Shown here in pieces: positions 26,314-35,324 of a stretch of DNA of 64,000 bases. Source of the DNA: Bacteroidota bacterium (GTDB lineage: Bacteria > Bacteroidota > Bacteroidia > B-17B0 > Aurantibacillaceae); the NCBI GenBank assembly GCA_017303905.1, contig JAFLBH010000001.1:248001-312000 (forward strand), given 5' to 3'. Made by a program: the position numbers and the translations under genes. Within the stretch, counting starts at the first letter, position 1. Each line of letters begins with the position of its first letter. The notes under the pieces were generated by a model that saw nothing but the letters and a program-made list of their open reading frames with translations, ran no database searches and was not told the DNA's origin.

Positions 26314-27939
26314 ATGACTCCTGAATTTTTCACAGCAGATAATATTGCACTCCTAAATAGATGGGGAAGTGTTATCTATAATAAGAAAAATGCCCTTCAA
26401 AAGCAAGCAGTAAAGAGTATTATGGACGAGGTTTGGGAGCCAAGCTATTATTGGGCAAGGCAAATTTGCGAAAATAATTCAGGTTATTCTTTTAAGGGTA
26501 GAGCTAATTGGAAAGAAGGTGCCGGACCGGGGAAATTTAAATTTAAGCACTATACTTGGTATAAAATTTTCCCAACAGGATCATTTCATCCTGAACTTTA
26601 TTTTACGGTTGGTGTTGATGGCAAGCATGATGCTTTAATCATTAAAATAGATTTCCAGAGAGAGAGCTCTGAATTTTTAAACTCTGCGCAAAAAAAGTAT
26701 CTTAATTCAAAGGTCGATCGAAACCTCGGGGGGCCTTACTGGACAAAAATTCCTGCGACAGATCTAAGTAATTATAATTGGGAAAGCCTGATAGATTTTT
26801 CCAACAATTTTATTAGAAAACACATTCCTTTATTCAATGAAATTTCCGTAATACTTCAAAATTTATCGTTAGAACATAGGATAGCTCGCCTTGCTTGGAA
26901 TAGTAATGGCTGGCTTTTTCCTTCAGGTCAAGACGGCAAATCAACAGATAAAAAATCGCATGAATTCAAATACGGTTATGGTCATGAAGAGTGGTTGTTT
27001 GACTTGAATAAGAAATACAAAGGATATCATTACGGCTTTTTAGAGCCAATTAGAAAGCAACAGAATGCATTTATAGGTAATCAATATAAAGTGTGGCTCT
27101 ATACAATTGACGGAGTAACAAAGAAACGATACTTCGTGGGAAACATAGAAAGGATCGAGGTATTAACTAAAGAACAAGCAGAAGAAGTTAAACTGGAATA
27201 TAAGAAACGGGGATGGCTAAAGGAAATGGAAGATCAAATTCCAAGAGTCAATAAAAATCATAAAGGATTCTCAGGATACAAAGGTTTAGATATTTTTAAT
27301 ATTCGTTTTAAAAGTCAAGACCTCAAGGATTACGAGCCCTATCTTGAATTACCAGGTAGTCACCCTATATATAAGCAATCTCGATATGTTTTTGGTCGTT
27401 ATGATGAATCATTTGATATCGAAAATTATGAAGTAGATGATTTTTCATTAGAAGATTCTAATGTTGATGATGACTCAGAAGATTATAAGAAAGTAAAAAA
27501 GAAGACTTATAAAAGGGAACCCAAAGCAATTCAAATTACATATCTACACGAGGCAATTAGTAAGCAATTGACGAAACACCTTAAATCAATTTATGGAAAA
27601 AATAAAGTTTGGCGTGAAAAGAATGCCGGATATGGTTCAAATAGGATAGATATTGTTGTAGAAACTCAAAATAGAGTTATTTTTTATGAAATTAAAACAT
27701 ATAATAATGTTAGAACTTCGATTCGAGAAGCAATTGGTCAATTGCTTGAGTACTCATGTTGGCCAAATAAAAGAAAAGCTCAAGAATTTGTAATTATTAC
27801 ACAACCAGTTTCAAACACTAAAAAAGCTATAGAATATTTGAAACATCTTAATTCCATCATGAGTATTCCGGTTTTCTACCAAAACTTTGACGTAGAGACA
27901 AACCTTCTTTCTGAGAGGAATTTGATAAATGTAGAATAA
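26314..27939 (+). CDS. unknown protein with C-terminal PD-(D/E)XK nuclease domain
   Basis: A 541-residue protein. The last 130 residues form a recognisable nuclease: GSNRIDIVVETQNRVIFYEI places D446 and E459-x-K461, followed by the helix SIREAIGQLLEYS, the layout of the PD-(D/E)XK fold (Card1/VRR-like in style). The first 400 residues match no family I know; they are rich in aromatic residues (WEPSYYWARQ, HYTWYKIFPTG, RLAWNSNGWLFPS) and may be a sensor or DNA-reading domain. An acidic stretch (VDDFSLEDSNVDDDSEDYKK, about 372-391) links the halves. Same strand, 53 nt after hsdR. Probably a restriction or abortive-infection effector; that is inferred from fold and location. Confidence 0.75.
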   Translation: MTPEFFTADNIALLNRWGSVIYNKKNALQKQAVKSIMDEVWEPSYYWARQICENNSGYSFKGRANWKEGAGPGKFKFKHYTWYKIFPTGSFHPELYFTVGVDGKHDALIIKIDFQRESSEFLNSAQKKYLNSKVDRNLGGPYWTKIPATDLSNYNWESLIDFSNNFIRKHIPLFNEISVILQNLSLEHRIARLAWNSNGWLFPSGQDGKSTDKKSHEFKYGYGHEEWLFDLNKKYKGYHYGFLEPIRKQQNAFIGNQYKVWLYTIDGVTKKRYFVGNIERIEVLTKEQAEEVKLEYKKRGWLKEMEDQIPRVNKNHKGFSGYKGLDIFNIRFKSQDLKDYEPYLELPGSHPIYKQSRYVFGRYDESFDIENYEVDDFSLEDSNVDDDSEDYKKVKKKTYKREPKAIQITYLHEAISKQLTKHLKSIYGKNKVWREKNAGYGSNRIDIVVETQNRVIFYEIKTYNNVRTSIREAIGQLLEYSCWPNKRKAQEFVIITQPVSNTKKAIEYLKHLNSIMSIPVFYQNFDVETNLLSERNLINVE

Positions 27940-27978
27940 TAAAAAATCAAAATAAATAATCACTGAGAACGATATTTT

Positions 27979-28917
27979 ATGCCTATACCAAAACACAACG
28001 AGTTAAGAGTTCCTGTACTCGAATTCTTAAAAAAGAATGGGGTTTCTACAACTAAAGAAATGGTTATCCCATTAAGTGAGTATTTTAGATTGAACCCCGA
28101 AGAGGTTAGTCAAATGTATGAGTCCGGTAACGGTCCAATATTTAGGGATAGGATTTCATGGGCTATAACTTATCTTGGGTTTACTGACTTAATTTCAAAA
28201 CCTAAACGAGGCGTGTATGAAATTACGCCGAAAGGAATTGAGATGCTTAAAACACCAGAAAAGATAGAGGAATACGTCGATGTGGCAGCAGCAGCAAGAG
28301 ATTCTCTTAAATCGAATTCGGAATCAACTACTTCAGATTCTATCACTACTGAAATTACATCAAAATCCGAAAAGGCAACCCCTCAGGAAAAATTATACCA
28401 GTCTTATGCAAACATAAAGAAGACAACCAAAGACGAAATATTAGAAACTATTTTGAGTAAAACTCCTGGGGATTTTGAAAAGCTGGTAGTTTCGTTATTA
28501 CAACGAATGGGTTACGGAGGAGAAATAAAGGATTCCGGCACTGTTACAAAAGCAACCAATGATAAAGGAATAGATGGCATTATTAAAGAAGATATTCTTG
28601 GCTTAGGTCGAATTTACATTCAATCTAAGCGATATGCCCTAGATAACTCAATTGGCAGAGAAGAAATACAAAAGTTTGTTGGAGCCTTAGCTGTGGCTCA
28701 ATCAAATAAAGGTGTATTTATAACTACCTCGAGCTTTAAAAAAACAGCCATTGATTATGTTAATTCATTAAATGGAGCTACAACTATTGTCTTAATAGAT
28801 GGAGAGCAGCTAGCAGAATACATTTATGAATTTGAGCTTGGAATGCAAGTAGAACAAGTAATTAAAATTAAAAAGCTGGATAGCGATTTTTGGGATGCTA
28901 TGCAGGATGATGAATAA
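27979..28917 (+). CDS. mrr: Mrr-type restriction endonuclease
   Basis: A 312-residue methyl-directed restriction enzyme. The N-terminal winged-helix domain (about 1-92; VPVLEFLKKNGVSTTKEMV to KRGVYEITPKGIEML) is the Mrr DNA-reading domain. A Ser/Thr-rich linker follows (about 105-130). The C-terminal nuclease domain (about 155-300) has DFEKLVVSLLQRMGYGG, DKGIDGII (D199) and IQSKRY (Q215, K217), the Mrr variant of PD-(D/E)XK with Gln in place of Glu. It cuts foreign methylated DNA. Beside a type I system this gives defence against both unmodified and wrongly modified DNA. It starts 39 nt after the previous stop, and the next gene follows 6 nt after its own stop. Confidence 0.92.
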   Translation: MPIPKHNELRVPVLEFLKKNGVSTTKEMVIPLSEYFRLNPEEVSQMYESGNGPIFRDRISWAITYLGFTDLISKPKRGVYEITPKGIEMLKTPEKIEEYVDVAAAARDSLKSNSESTTSDSITTEITSKSEKATPQEKLYQSYANIKKTTKDEILETILSKTPGDFEKLVVSLLQRMGYGGEIKDSGTVTKATNDKGIDGIIKEDILGLGRIYIQSKRYALDNSIGREEIQKFVGALAVAQSNKGVFITTSSFKKTAIDYVNSLNGATTIVLIDGEQLAEYIYEFELGMQVEQVIKIKKLDSDFWDAMQDDE

Positions 28918-28923
28918 TATATT

Positions 28924-29967
28924 ATGGAGAAAAAGACGTGTTTTATTATAATGCCATTCACTAAGGTGAAAGCGACTAACCTTGATTTGGATGAAAAGAC
29001 TTTGACTTATATTTATGAAAACATGATATACAAAGCCGTCTCCGATTTCAAACTAAAGAATCGTAAAGTATTTAACGAAATATCTAGGTACAATTCAAAA
29101 ATCGGCTCCATAATATCAGGAATTACACGTAATTTAAATGAATCAGATTTAGTCATTGCCGATCTTACAGGACTTAATCCAAACGTAATGTATGAGTTGG
29201 GTGTTCGTCATACTTTAAAAAGGGGGACAATTATTATAACCCAAGATATTACATCGATACCTTCTGATTTAAGAGATTATATGTGTGTTGAATATAAGTA
29301 TTCAGCAAATACCATAGAACAACAAGACAATTATGATCACTTTAAAGTTGATCTACACAAATCTATAAACGAACTATTTCAAACGAATAAGTTTGATTCG
29401 CCTGTTTTAAGTTATTTAAAAGGTAAAGAAAAATACTGGCATGAAGACGAGCTAAAAATATTTAAGACAAACTTAATAATTTCGAAATACTTATTTCAAA
29501 ATTTCAATGATGTAGTTCAAATTGTAAATGATATAGACAAAAAGCAGACAAATATTCCATTATCTATAATAAATGCTCTTCTTAATAACATTAGTAACGC
29601 ACTGAATGATTTAAATATTTCATTCGAAGACCTTAATCTATATGAAGATTTACAAAACGCAAAGGCCATTCTTCAAGAAGTCTTAAAGAAGGCATTCATA
29701 ACTGATTATTTCGGAAGTATTTTTAATCAAATTCCTGATGATGAATCAAAAAAATATTTTCCTAGTATATTAAATATAAACGATAAATCATTCTTAAATC
29801 ATTTTGAGCTTTATTCTGGAAAATATGAACAAGTAAGTTTCAAGGAAATTTTCTCGAATAAAGGAGATTTTTATAAAATATTCTTATTGTCTCTTGAAGA
29901 ATATATTGATGATAAAATACTAGAATTTAAAATTTCTAATAAGGAATTAAAGAAGATAATTCAATAA
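28924..29967 (+). CDS. nucleoside deoxyribosyltransferase/TIR-like N-domain protein with unknown C-terminal domain
   Basis: A 347-residue protein, 6 nt downstream of mrr. The first 145 residues have the Rossmann-like fold of nucleoside 2-deoxyribosyltransferases and TIR-like domains: CFIIMPF (6-12), SDLVIADLTGLNPNVMYELG (74-93) with the likely catalytic E91, then a conserved strand GTIIITQD. The ADLTGxNPNVxYELG motif is common in prokaryotic conflict proteins that bind or cleave nucleotide substrates such as NAD. The remaining 200 residues are helical, Asn/Lys-rich and unrecognised. Position at the end of a defence operon makes an effector or nucleotide sensor likely, but the reaction is not known. 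It is the last AT-rich gene; TspO follows in different base composition. Confidence 0.75.
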   Translation: MEKKTCFIIMPFTKVKATNLDLDEKTLTYIYENMIYKAVSDFKLKNRKVFNEISRYNSKIGSIISGITRNLNESDLVIADLTGLNPNVMYELGVRHTLKRGTIIITQDITSIPSDLRDYMCVEYKYSANTIEQQDNYDHFKVDLHKSINELFQTNKFDSPVLSYLKGKEKYWHEDELKIFKTNLIISKYLFQNFNDVVQIVNDIDKKQTNIPLSIINALLNNISNALNDLNISFEDLNLYEDLQNAKAILQEVLKKAFITDYFGSIFNQIPDDESKKYFPSILNINDKSFLNHFELYSGKYEQVSFKEIFSNKGDFYKIFLLSLEEYIDDKILEFKISNKELKKIIQ

Positions 29968-30021
29968 TAATTTTAATTGAAAGGCCTTCGTGTCATGTCA
30001 AATCATGTTTACAGTATAACT

Positions 30022-30029
30022 TATATTTT
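30022..30029 (+). promoter_or_regulatory. candidate -7 promoter box of tspO
   Basis: TATATTTT matches TAnnTTTG at seven of eight positions and ends 9 nt before the ATG, the same spacing as at copA and hrpB. Confidence 0.3.
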
Positions 30030-30038
30030 AACTCTGTA

Positions 30039-30497
30039 ATGTCAAAACTCATCCTCTTTTTAGTCCTCAACTTCGCAGCCTTGGCCCTGGGTGGTTTGGC
30101 TACCGGTAGTGGTGTAACATCAGAATGGTACGCCAATCTCAACAAAGCACCGTGGACACCCCCGGGCTGGGTGTTTGGCTTCGCCTGGACCAGCATCATG
30201 ATTTGCTTTTCGTTTTACATGGCGCTCTTGTGGCCAAAGCTTGAAAATGAAAACATGTTTCTTCTTATTCTCTATTCCTTGCAATGGTTATTAAACGTGA
30301 GCTGGAATCCAGTGTTCTTTTCTTGGCATCAAACCAAATTCGCTTTGGTATTAATTGTTGCCTTAACTCTTTTAATCGCGTATTTCCTCTACTCCTATTG
30401 GCCGGCTTTAAAATTAAAATCTTTACTCCTCCTGCCCTACTTTCTGTGGCTGCTTATTGCCACTTCGCTGAATGCCTTTATTGTTATAAAAAACTAA
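30039..30497 (+). CDS. tspO: TspO/MBR family membrane protein
   Basis: A 152-residue protein of five membrane helices. Family marks are WYANLNKAPWTPPGWVFGFAWT (about 28-49), the LPY/F-type helix ends, QWLLNVSWNPVFF (about 85-97) and the final WLLIATSLNAFIV. TspO proteins bind tetrapyrroles and related hydrophobic ligands and have been tied to tetrapyrrole turnover and stress; the precise role in non-phototrophs is unsettled. It starts 71 nt after the last defence gene and has the base composition of the core genome, so the right border of the island lies between 29967 and 30039. Confidence 0.92.
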   Translation: MSKLILFLVLNFAALALGGLATGSGVTSEWYANLNKAPWTPPGWVFGFAWTSIMICFSFYMALLWPKLENENMFLLILYSLQWLLNVSWNPVFFSWHQTKFALVLIVALTLLIAYFLYSYWPALKLKSLLLLPYFLWLLIATSLNAFIVIKN

Positions 30498-30714
30498 TTT
30501 CAAAAAAATCTCATTCTGTGTTTCGCGACTACCTAATTACAACAACAGCTCAACCTTTCATCTAACGTTCGGCGCTTAGCGGCAAAAGATTATCAACTGC
30601 TAGTAAGCAAGTTAAGTATTATTTAGAATCCGCTTGTAACATTTTGGGCGTGTCATCGTCATATTAATATGATTTTTGCACTCCCATTTTTATGTTCTCT
30701 TTAAAACAAGTTCT

Positions 30715-32067
30715 ATGATTAAAAAGTTACTTCACTCGTTCTTCTTTCTATTTGCAATTTCTTTAACTGCACAAGATACTGCTCACTACCGCTTACGCCT
30801 GGATGTTCCGCTCTTCGATTTTCCACAAAACACCAGTCTTCCTTACAAAGCCCCATCCATGGATCAGGCTTTGAAATTTTCCTACGATCTTTATGATATT
30901 TCCTATTGGGGTATCGACAAACTAGGCGACAAAATTTTTGTCCCTAAAACTAAACCCAATACTAAGCTGCGAAAATTTTCAAATGCTGCTTTTAAGTTTG
31001 GGCTTGGATTAGCTTTTTCTTTTTATGGGAGCGAATTACCCATTCCACTCGGGGTTTGGGGACATGAAGAGTTTCATCGCGCTGTACTCGGCGTCAATAA
31101 AATCGATTCGAAAAATGGTAACTGGATTTTGCACCGCTGGGATGGTACGGTATATGGTGTTTCCGATTCAACCCTCAGTCAATTAAAACGAAACGATGTT
31201 AATGAATTACTCTACTCTTACGTTTCGGGAGTACAATATGAAGTGGCGCTCAATGAAAAAATAACTTTACAACAATTCTACAAGTCGCGCACCTTAAGTA
31301 AAAATTCTTTGATGTTGTATAATGCCTATTATGTATTCAATTACTTTCGCTTCTCTACCGGCGCATTGACCGATTCGGTAAAAAAGTTGGCGCCACCGCA
31401 CGAAAACAAATTATCGCACGAACGTGATTTCGCGGGTGCGGATCTTACTGCCTGGGTCTATGATATGTTCAATCCGCAACAAGCATACATTGTCCGCGAT
31501 TCTTTTCCGAATGGAGAAGGTGTAAACCGTCGCGTAGGTTTCTCCGACTTAAGTCCCGAGGCCCAAGCTTACCTGAAGGAGCAGAAAAATCTTTCTCTAC
31601 TTAATTTTATAAACCCTTCCTTGTTCTTTGTTAACCGTATTCGTGTGAACAGCAATTTTGCATTTAATCTTTTTACACAATATGCGCCTACTCATTTTGG
31701 AAACGACATTGCTTTATTTGTTCCGCTTCAATACAAGCAATTTGATGTGTTAGTGAATCTGCACCAATACACGAATCGCAACAATCGCGGTTATGGGATT
31801 GGTTTGGGATTATACAATTTTAAAATCACGCCAAAACTTGAAAGCGACATTACATTGAATGTTTGGGAACAGCCAAGTACCTTTTACGGAAATAATAAAT
31901 TAGTGGGCGGCTCTTTAGGATTAAAAATAAACTACTACTTAAGCTCCGGCTTTTCAGCTTATGTTTCGGGTGTTGGTAAAACAGACGGATGGATGTTAGG
32001 CAATCCTTACATAAAGAGTAATGTCTCGGCACAAATTGGTTTGAATTATAATTTGGCGAAGAAATAA
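30715..32067 (+). CDS. exported protein with HExxH-like motif and beta-rich C-terminus
   Basis: A 450-residue protein with signal peptide (MIKKLLHSFFFLFAISLTAQ, 1-20). WGHEEFHRAVLG (about 109-120) contains H-E-x-x-H, the zinc-binding helix of metallopeptidases, and stands next to a hydrophobic stretch AFKFGLGLAFSFYG. The last 130 residues (NFAFNLFTQYAPTHFG, YGIGLGLYNFKITPKL, LGLKINYYLSSGFSAYVSG) look like outer-membrane beta strands. A membrane-bound zinc peptidase is possible, but I do not recognise a family and the motif could be coincidental. The ATG at 30715 is preferred to a TTG 39 nt upstream because it begins the signal peptide. Confidence 0.75.
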   Translation: MIKKLLHSFFFLFAISLTAQDTAHYRLRLDVPLFDFPQNTSLPYKAPSMDQALKFSYDLYDISYWGIDKLGDKIFVPKTKPNTKLRKFSNAAFKFGLGLAFSFYGSELPIPLGVWGHEEFHRAVLGVNKIDSKNGNWILHRWDGTVYGVSDSTLSQLKRNDVNELLYSYVSGVQYEVALNEKITLQQFYKSRTLSKNSLMLYNAYYVFNYFRFSTGALTDSVKKLAPPHENKLSHERDFAGADLTAWVYDMFNPQQAYIVRDSFPNGEGVNRRVGFSDLSPEAQAYLKEQKNLSLLNFINPSLFFVNRIRVNSNFAFNLFTQYAPTHFGNDIALFVPLQYKQFDVLVNLHQYTNRNNRGYGIGLGLYNFKITPKLESDITLNVWEQPSTFYGNNKLVGGSLGLKINYYLSSGFSAYVSGVGKTDGWMLGNPYIKSNVSAQIGLNYNLAKK

Positions 32068-32070
32068 ATA

Positions 32071-32088
32071 AGCCCCGTAAGCGGGGCT
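32071..32088. terminator. bidirectional terminator between convergent genes
   Basis: Perfect 7 bp GC-rich stem AGCCCCG/CGGGGCT around TAAG, 3 nt after the stop of the plus-strand gene and 23 nt before the stop of the minus-strand gene. No strong T tract follows on either side. Confidence 0.6.
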
Positions 32089-32111
32089 ATTAAACGTAAA
32101 CGGATCATCAT

Positions 32112-33143
32112 TTATTTTTTCTTTGATACGTTTCTGTCAAGGTATTTAGAGACCGCGCTATTCCAATTATTTAACGCGTTGCTTCTTTTGCTATTTAATT
32201 CGTTATTGATGTTATTAAACGCGTTGCTTGCTTTGTTGTAATCGTTTACAGCGGCATTAAACTCATCTATTTCCTGCTTAGAAGCATTCTGACCTTTTTT
32301 ATCTATGGCCGTTTTCAGCTTGTCAAACTTTTCTTTCTTTAAGAAAAAATCAACCAATGCAGGTATTTTTTCATCAGCTTCATAGATGTAAAAATTCATC
32401 ATCTCGGTACAGGCCGATTTTAATGTTGTGTTGTTATTATATGCTTCCACCTGCTTTATTTTTTCCTTGGCTTCCTTTGCTAATTTTGAAAGCGCTTCTT
32501 GATTTTGTTTCACCGCATTAATATCCCCTTTATTTTGAGCGTCTATTAAGTAGGCTTCTTGCTTAAAAGGTTTAAAGAAGAGTAAGTATACTTTATTGTA
32601 ATACTTAAACACTTCGCTGGCCTTTTCCAGTTTTTGCTCTGTTTTGGAATCTACATCATGCAATATGATGTTATTCTTTGCCGCAAATGCTTTTTGCGAA
32701 TTAGAGGCTACTTCAAAAGCAGCTTCAAGTTTTTCGTTTGCTTTTTCCTGTGCCATCATATAAGCTTCCATGGCATCATAAGATTGTTCGGCTATTTCCT
32801 CCATATCTACAATCTTTGAATAGTCGTTATTTAATACCGCGTAACTTAATTCAAGATAGCGTGCAGTTGAATCGCGATAGGCTCCGTCGCCATTAAATGG
32901 AGCCATATTCTTAATTTTGTTAAGCGCCTGGCGATTGGCATTCAACATATCTCTTCTTCTGTTCTCAATTTGTTTTCCTTTTTTGTTATGCGCAATAGCT
33001 CTGGTATAATCCCATGTTTCTTCAGATATTTTATTGAACTCCTTTCCTATCTGATCCATATACTGAACTGCGGTTTGTGCTTTAGTGCCAACTAAAAATA
33101 ACATTGCCGCACTAAACAAGGTGTTTCTTACTAGGGTTTTCAT
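32112..33143 (-). CDS. exported helical protein of unknown function (343 aa)
   Basis: A signal peptide (about 1-22, MKTLVRNTLFSAAMLFLVGT then KAQ) precedes an almost all-helical, Lys/Asn/Ala-rich protein. AVQYMDQIGKEFNKISEETWDY at the mature N-terminus and the general size resemble what databases call LIC11966-type surface proteins, but I hold that match loosely. It follows the S41 protease gene with 1 nt between, so the two are one operon and the helical protein may be a partner or substrate of the protease. Confidence 0.7.
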   Translation of the reverse strand: MKTLVRNTLFSAAMLFLVGTKAQTAVQYMDQIGKEFNKISEETWDYTRAIAHNKKGKQIENRRRDMLNANRQALNKIKNMAPFNGDGAYRDSTARYLELSYAVLNNDYSKIVDMEEIAEQSYDAMEAYMMAQEKANEKLEAAFEVASNSQKAFAAKNNIILHDVDSKTEQKLEKASEVFKYYNKVYLLFFKPFKQEAYLIDAQNKGDINAVKQNQEALSKLAKEAKEKIKQVEAYNNNTTLKSACTEMMNFYIYEADEKIPALVDFFLKKEKFDKLKTAIDKKGQNASKQEIDEFNAAVNDYNKASNAFNNINNELNSKRSNALNNWNSAVSKYLDRNVSKKK

Positions 33144-33144
33144 T

Positions 33145-35178
33145 TTATTTAGGTTGTTGATTTATTAAATCGTTTATTATTAAATATGATTCGTTTATAA
33201 ACATGTCTTGACTAATTGCCTCGATAACGCGTGTATTAAAATCTTTGACTGTTTGGTTTACTTCATATAACTTTTTATCAAAAGAATTATTAAAGCATGA
33301 TATAACATTGTTCTTTCCCTTTAAAGCTTGTTCAAGCCCCGTAAATAACCGGTCGCTGTGAATTTTATTCTTTAAATAGCCCGTTCTGCTTAACGCTATT
33401 CTATGCATTTTACCAATGTAGGTGTTCACGCTGTCTGAATAAAGTGTGAACTTTTTAAAGTCGGGCGAAGAATTAACTCGCGTTTGTGATGCTTGCGTAA
33501 TTTGCGCGATGCCTAAAGCCGGATGCGGTGTATAAACTACCTTCTTAACAATGGAATCGGGCGTTAAATAAAACTCTTCTTTACATTCCTTTATAAGGGA
33601 ATATCCCGGTGTAGCAGGCAACTGAACATGTGGCACTACACCTTTTCCTTGATGTGTGCTCCCATTTAAGCGATAAAATTTTCCATTCGTAATTTTAATG
33701 TAATCTGTTTTTAACCGGTTGAAATTTCTGTTTATCAAAAGCATAGTGTCTAAGGGGATAACTTGTTGCGCTGTACCTTTTCCATAGGATGTTTGTCCAA
33801 CTACTATTCCCAAATTATAATCTTGTACTATATTACTGAATAATTCCGAGGCGGATGCGCTTGCTTCGTTTATTAATACGACGAGTGGCTTTTTAAAAAT
33901 GGAACCTCTGTTAATATCCTTTATTAGTGCGGGCTTTTTATTTTTTTCCTTGTAAATAAATAATGGCCCTTCATCAATAAATATTCCTGCCAGATTAATT
34001 GCCTCTAGCATTGACCCGCCACCATTATTGCGTAAATCTAAAATTAGGCCTTGAACAGAATCCCCCTCAAGCTTTAACAATTCTTTAGCCACATCGTTTG
34101 CACAACCCGGTAAAGTTTGGTTTTGCATATCGGTATAAAAACTCGGTAAAGCCATATAAGCTACCACTGCACCATTTCCTCTTAATATGTACCCTTTTAC
34201 GGAATTCTCGTCGGAGGCTGCTTTATGCTTTACCAATTTTACTGTTTTCTGCAAGCCATTTTTTTTTCGTAACGTAAGCGTCATAGTCTTTTCATCGGAA
34301 GACTCCATCTTTTTTTGTAATTCATCTGCGCTAAAATCTTCGTTAGTATAGATCACATTCCCTAATTGCATTGAAATAAACAAATCGCCCTCATGAACTT
34401 CATTGCTCATCCAGGCGGCGCCACCCGGTTCGATGTAACCTATTTCCGCTACCGCTTTATCATTTTCATTAAAATAAAACCCAAACGATTCTACTTCAAC
34501 TGCAAGATGTTTGCTGAACTCCTGCTTCTGTTCATCTGTAAAAAAATTAGAATGCGGATCATAGCGATGGGCTAAAGCATTGAGTAAACAGGATTCTGTA
34601 TATTGATATGAGTTATTTAATAATTCCTGAACATTTCTCTTTATGTTTTTAATTATCGGTTTTGAGAATTCACGTGCTTTTGCATAAAATTGCTCTTCAT
34701 TTAACTTATCATAATCAACTGTGTTTAATACTCTGTCTAAACTTACACTTTTAATATAACGTTCTATCCTGGCCATATGTTTTTTTATGTCGGGAGAATA
34801 AAACGGCTTAGATGTATAAGGCAAAAAACTTATGCTGTCTTTATCACTAAACAAAAGTCCTTTTAAATTGATAATAGTAAGTATTGAATCGTATGAATTT
34901 AATGCCCGTTTAAAAATAGCATGAGCGTTGGTTATATACTCGTCGTTTTTCGACTCTATTTGTTCAAACAAACCCGAGCCATTGCGCTTAATTGCGTTTC
35001 TGTCGTACTCAGTAAGTATAAAGCCCGAGCGATCTAATTCATCCACAAATAAATTTACTACTTCTGTAGCGGCTTCACTATTTAACTCAAAAGGTTTGGG
35101 ATGATATACTTTAAAGGTTCCATTGAGCATTTGTGCCTTCACATAAAACGGGGTCGTTTGAGATCTTAAAACCCCCAA
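33145..35178 (-). CDS. exported S41 (C-terminal processing) family serine protease with PDZ-like domain
   Basis: The 677 readable residues contain an N-terminal helical region, a PDZ-like domain (about 225-320; IGYIEPGGAAWMSNEVHEGDLF) and an S41 catalytic domain (about 325-535): QGLILDLRNNGGGSMLEA, INEASASASELF with the catalytic Ser, and GQTSYGKGTAQQV with the catalytic Lys. Only a TTG (35178) is available as a standard start, and it lies inside what looks like a signal peptide: upstream in frame the codons give LRNIFIIIICFGLG, ending LRSQ before TTPF. A perfect TAnnTTTG box lies at 35242-35235 on this strand, so the true start is probably a rare codon (for example CTG at 35211) between the box and 35178. 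Confidence 0.85.
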   Translation of the reverse strand: MGVLRSQTTPFYVKAQMLNGTFKVYHPKPFELNSEAATEVVNLFVDELDRSGFILTEYDRNAIKRNGSGLFEQIESKNDEYITNAHAIFKRALNSYDSILTIINLKGLLFSDKDSISFLPYTSKPFYSPDIKKHMARIERYIKSVSLDRVLNTVDYDKLNEEQFYAKAREFSKPIIKNIKRNVQELLNNSYQYTESCLLNALAHRYDPHSNFFTDEQKQEFSKHLAVEVESFGFYFNENDKAVAEIGYIEPGGAAWMSNEVHEGDLFISMQLGNVIYTNEDFSADELQKKMESSDEKTMTLTLRKKNGLQKTVKLVKHKAASDENSVKGYILRGNGAVVAYMALPSFYTDMQNQTLPGCANDVAKELLKLEGDSVQGLILDLRNNGGGSMLEAINLAGIFIDEGPLFIYKEKNKKPALIKDINRGSIFKKPLVVLINEASASASELFSNIVQDYNLGIVVGQTSYGKGTAQQVIPLDTMLLINRNFNRLKTDYIKITNGKFYRLNGSTHQGKGVVPHVQLPATPGYSLIKECKEEFYLTPDSIVKKVVYTPHPALGIAQITQASQTRVNSSPDFKKFTLYSDSVNTYIGKMHRIALSRTGYLKNKIHSDRLFTGLEQALKGKNNVISCFNNSFDKKLYEVNQTVKDFNTRVIEAISQDMFINESYLIINDLINQQPK

Positions 35179-35234
35179 ACCAAAGCAAATAATTATAAAA
35201 ATATTTCTCAGAAAAAAGTAAACTCGATTTGATT

Positions 35235-35242
35235 CAAATATA
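35235..35242 (-). promoter_or_regulatory. candidate promoter of the S41 protease operon
   Basis: TATATTTG on the minus strand, a full match to TAnnTTTG; TTTA about 16 nt further upstream could be the -33 element. It limits how far upstream the coding start can lie. Confidence 0.5.
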
Positions 35243-35324
35243 TAAAATTTGATATAATTAAATGTTTCTTATCTTGATTTTTTCATAGAAATATTTGTAT
35301 TTATTATTTTACTATATTTATTTC

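Noticed and set aside
30555-30600. Possible attC-like sequence (CTAACGTTCGGCGCTTAGCGG)
   Set aside because: Only one half of an attC fold can be drawn, with no matching complementary half within 150 bp and no integrase in the window.
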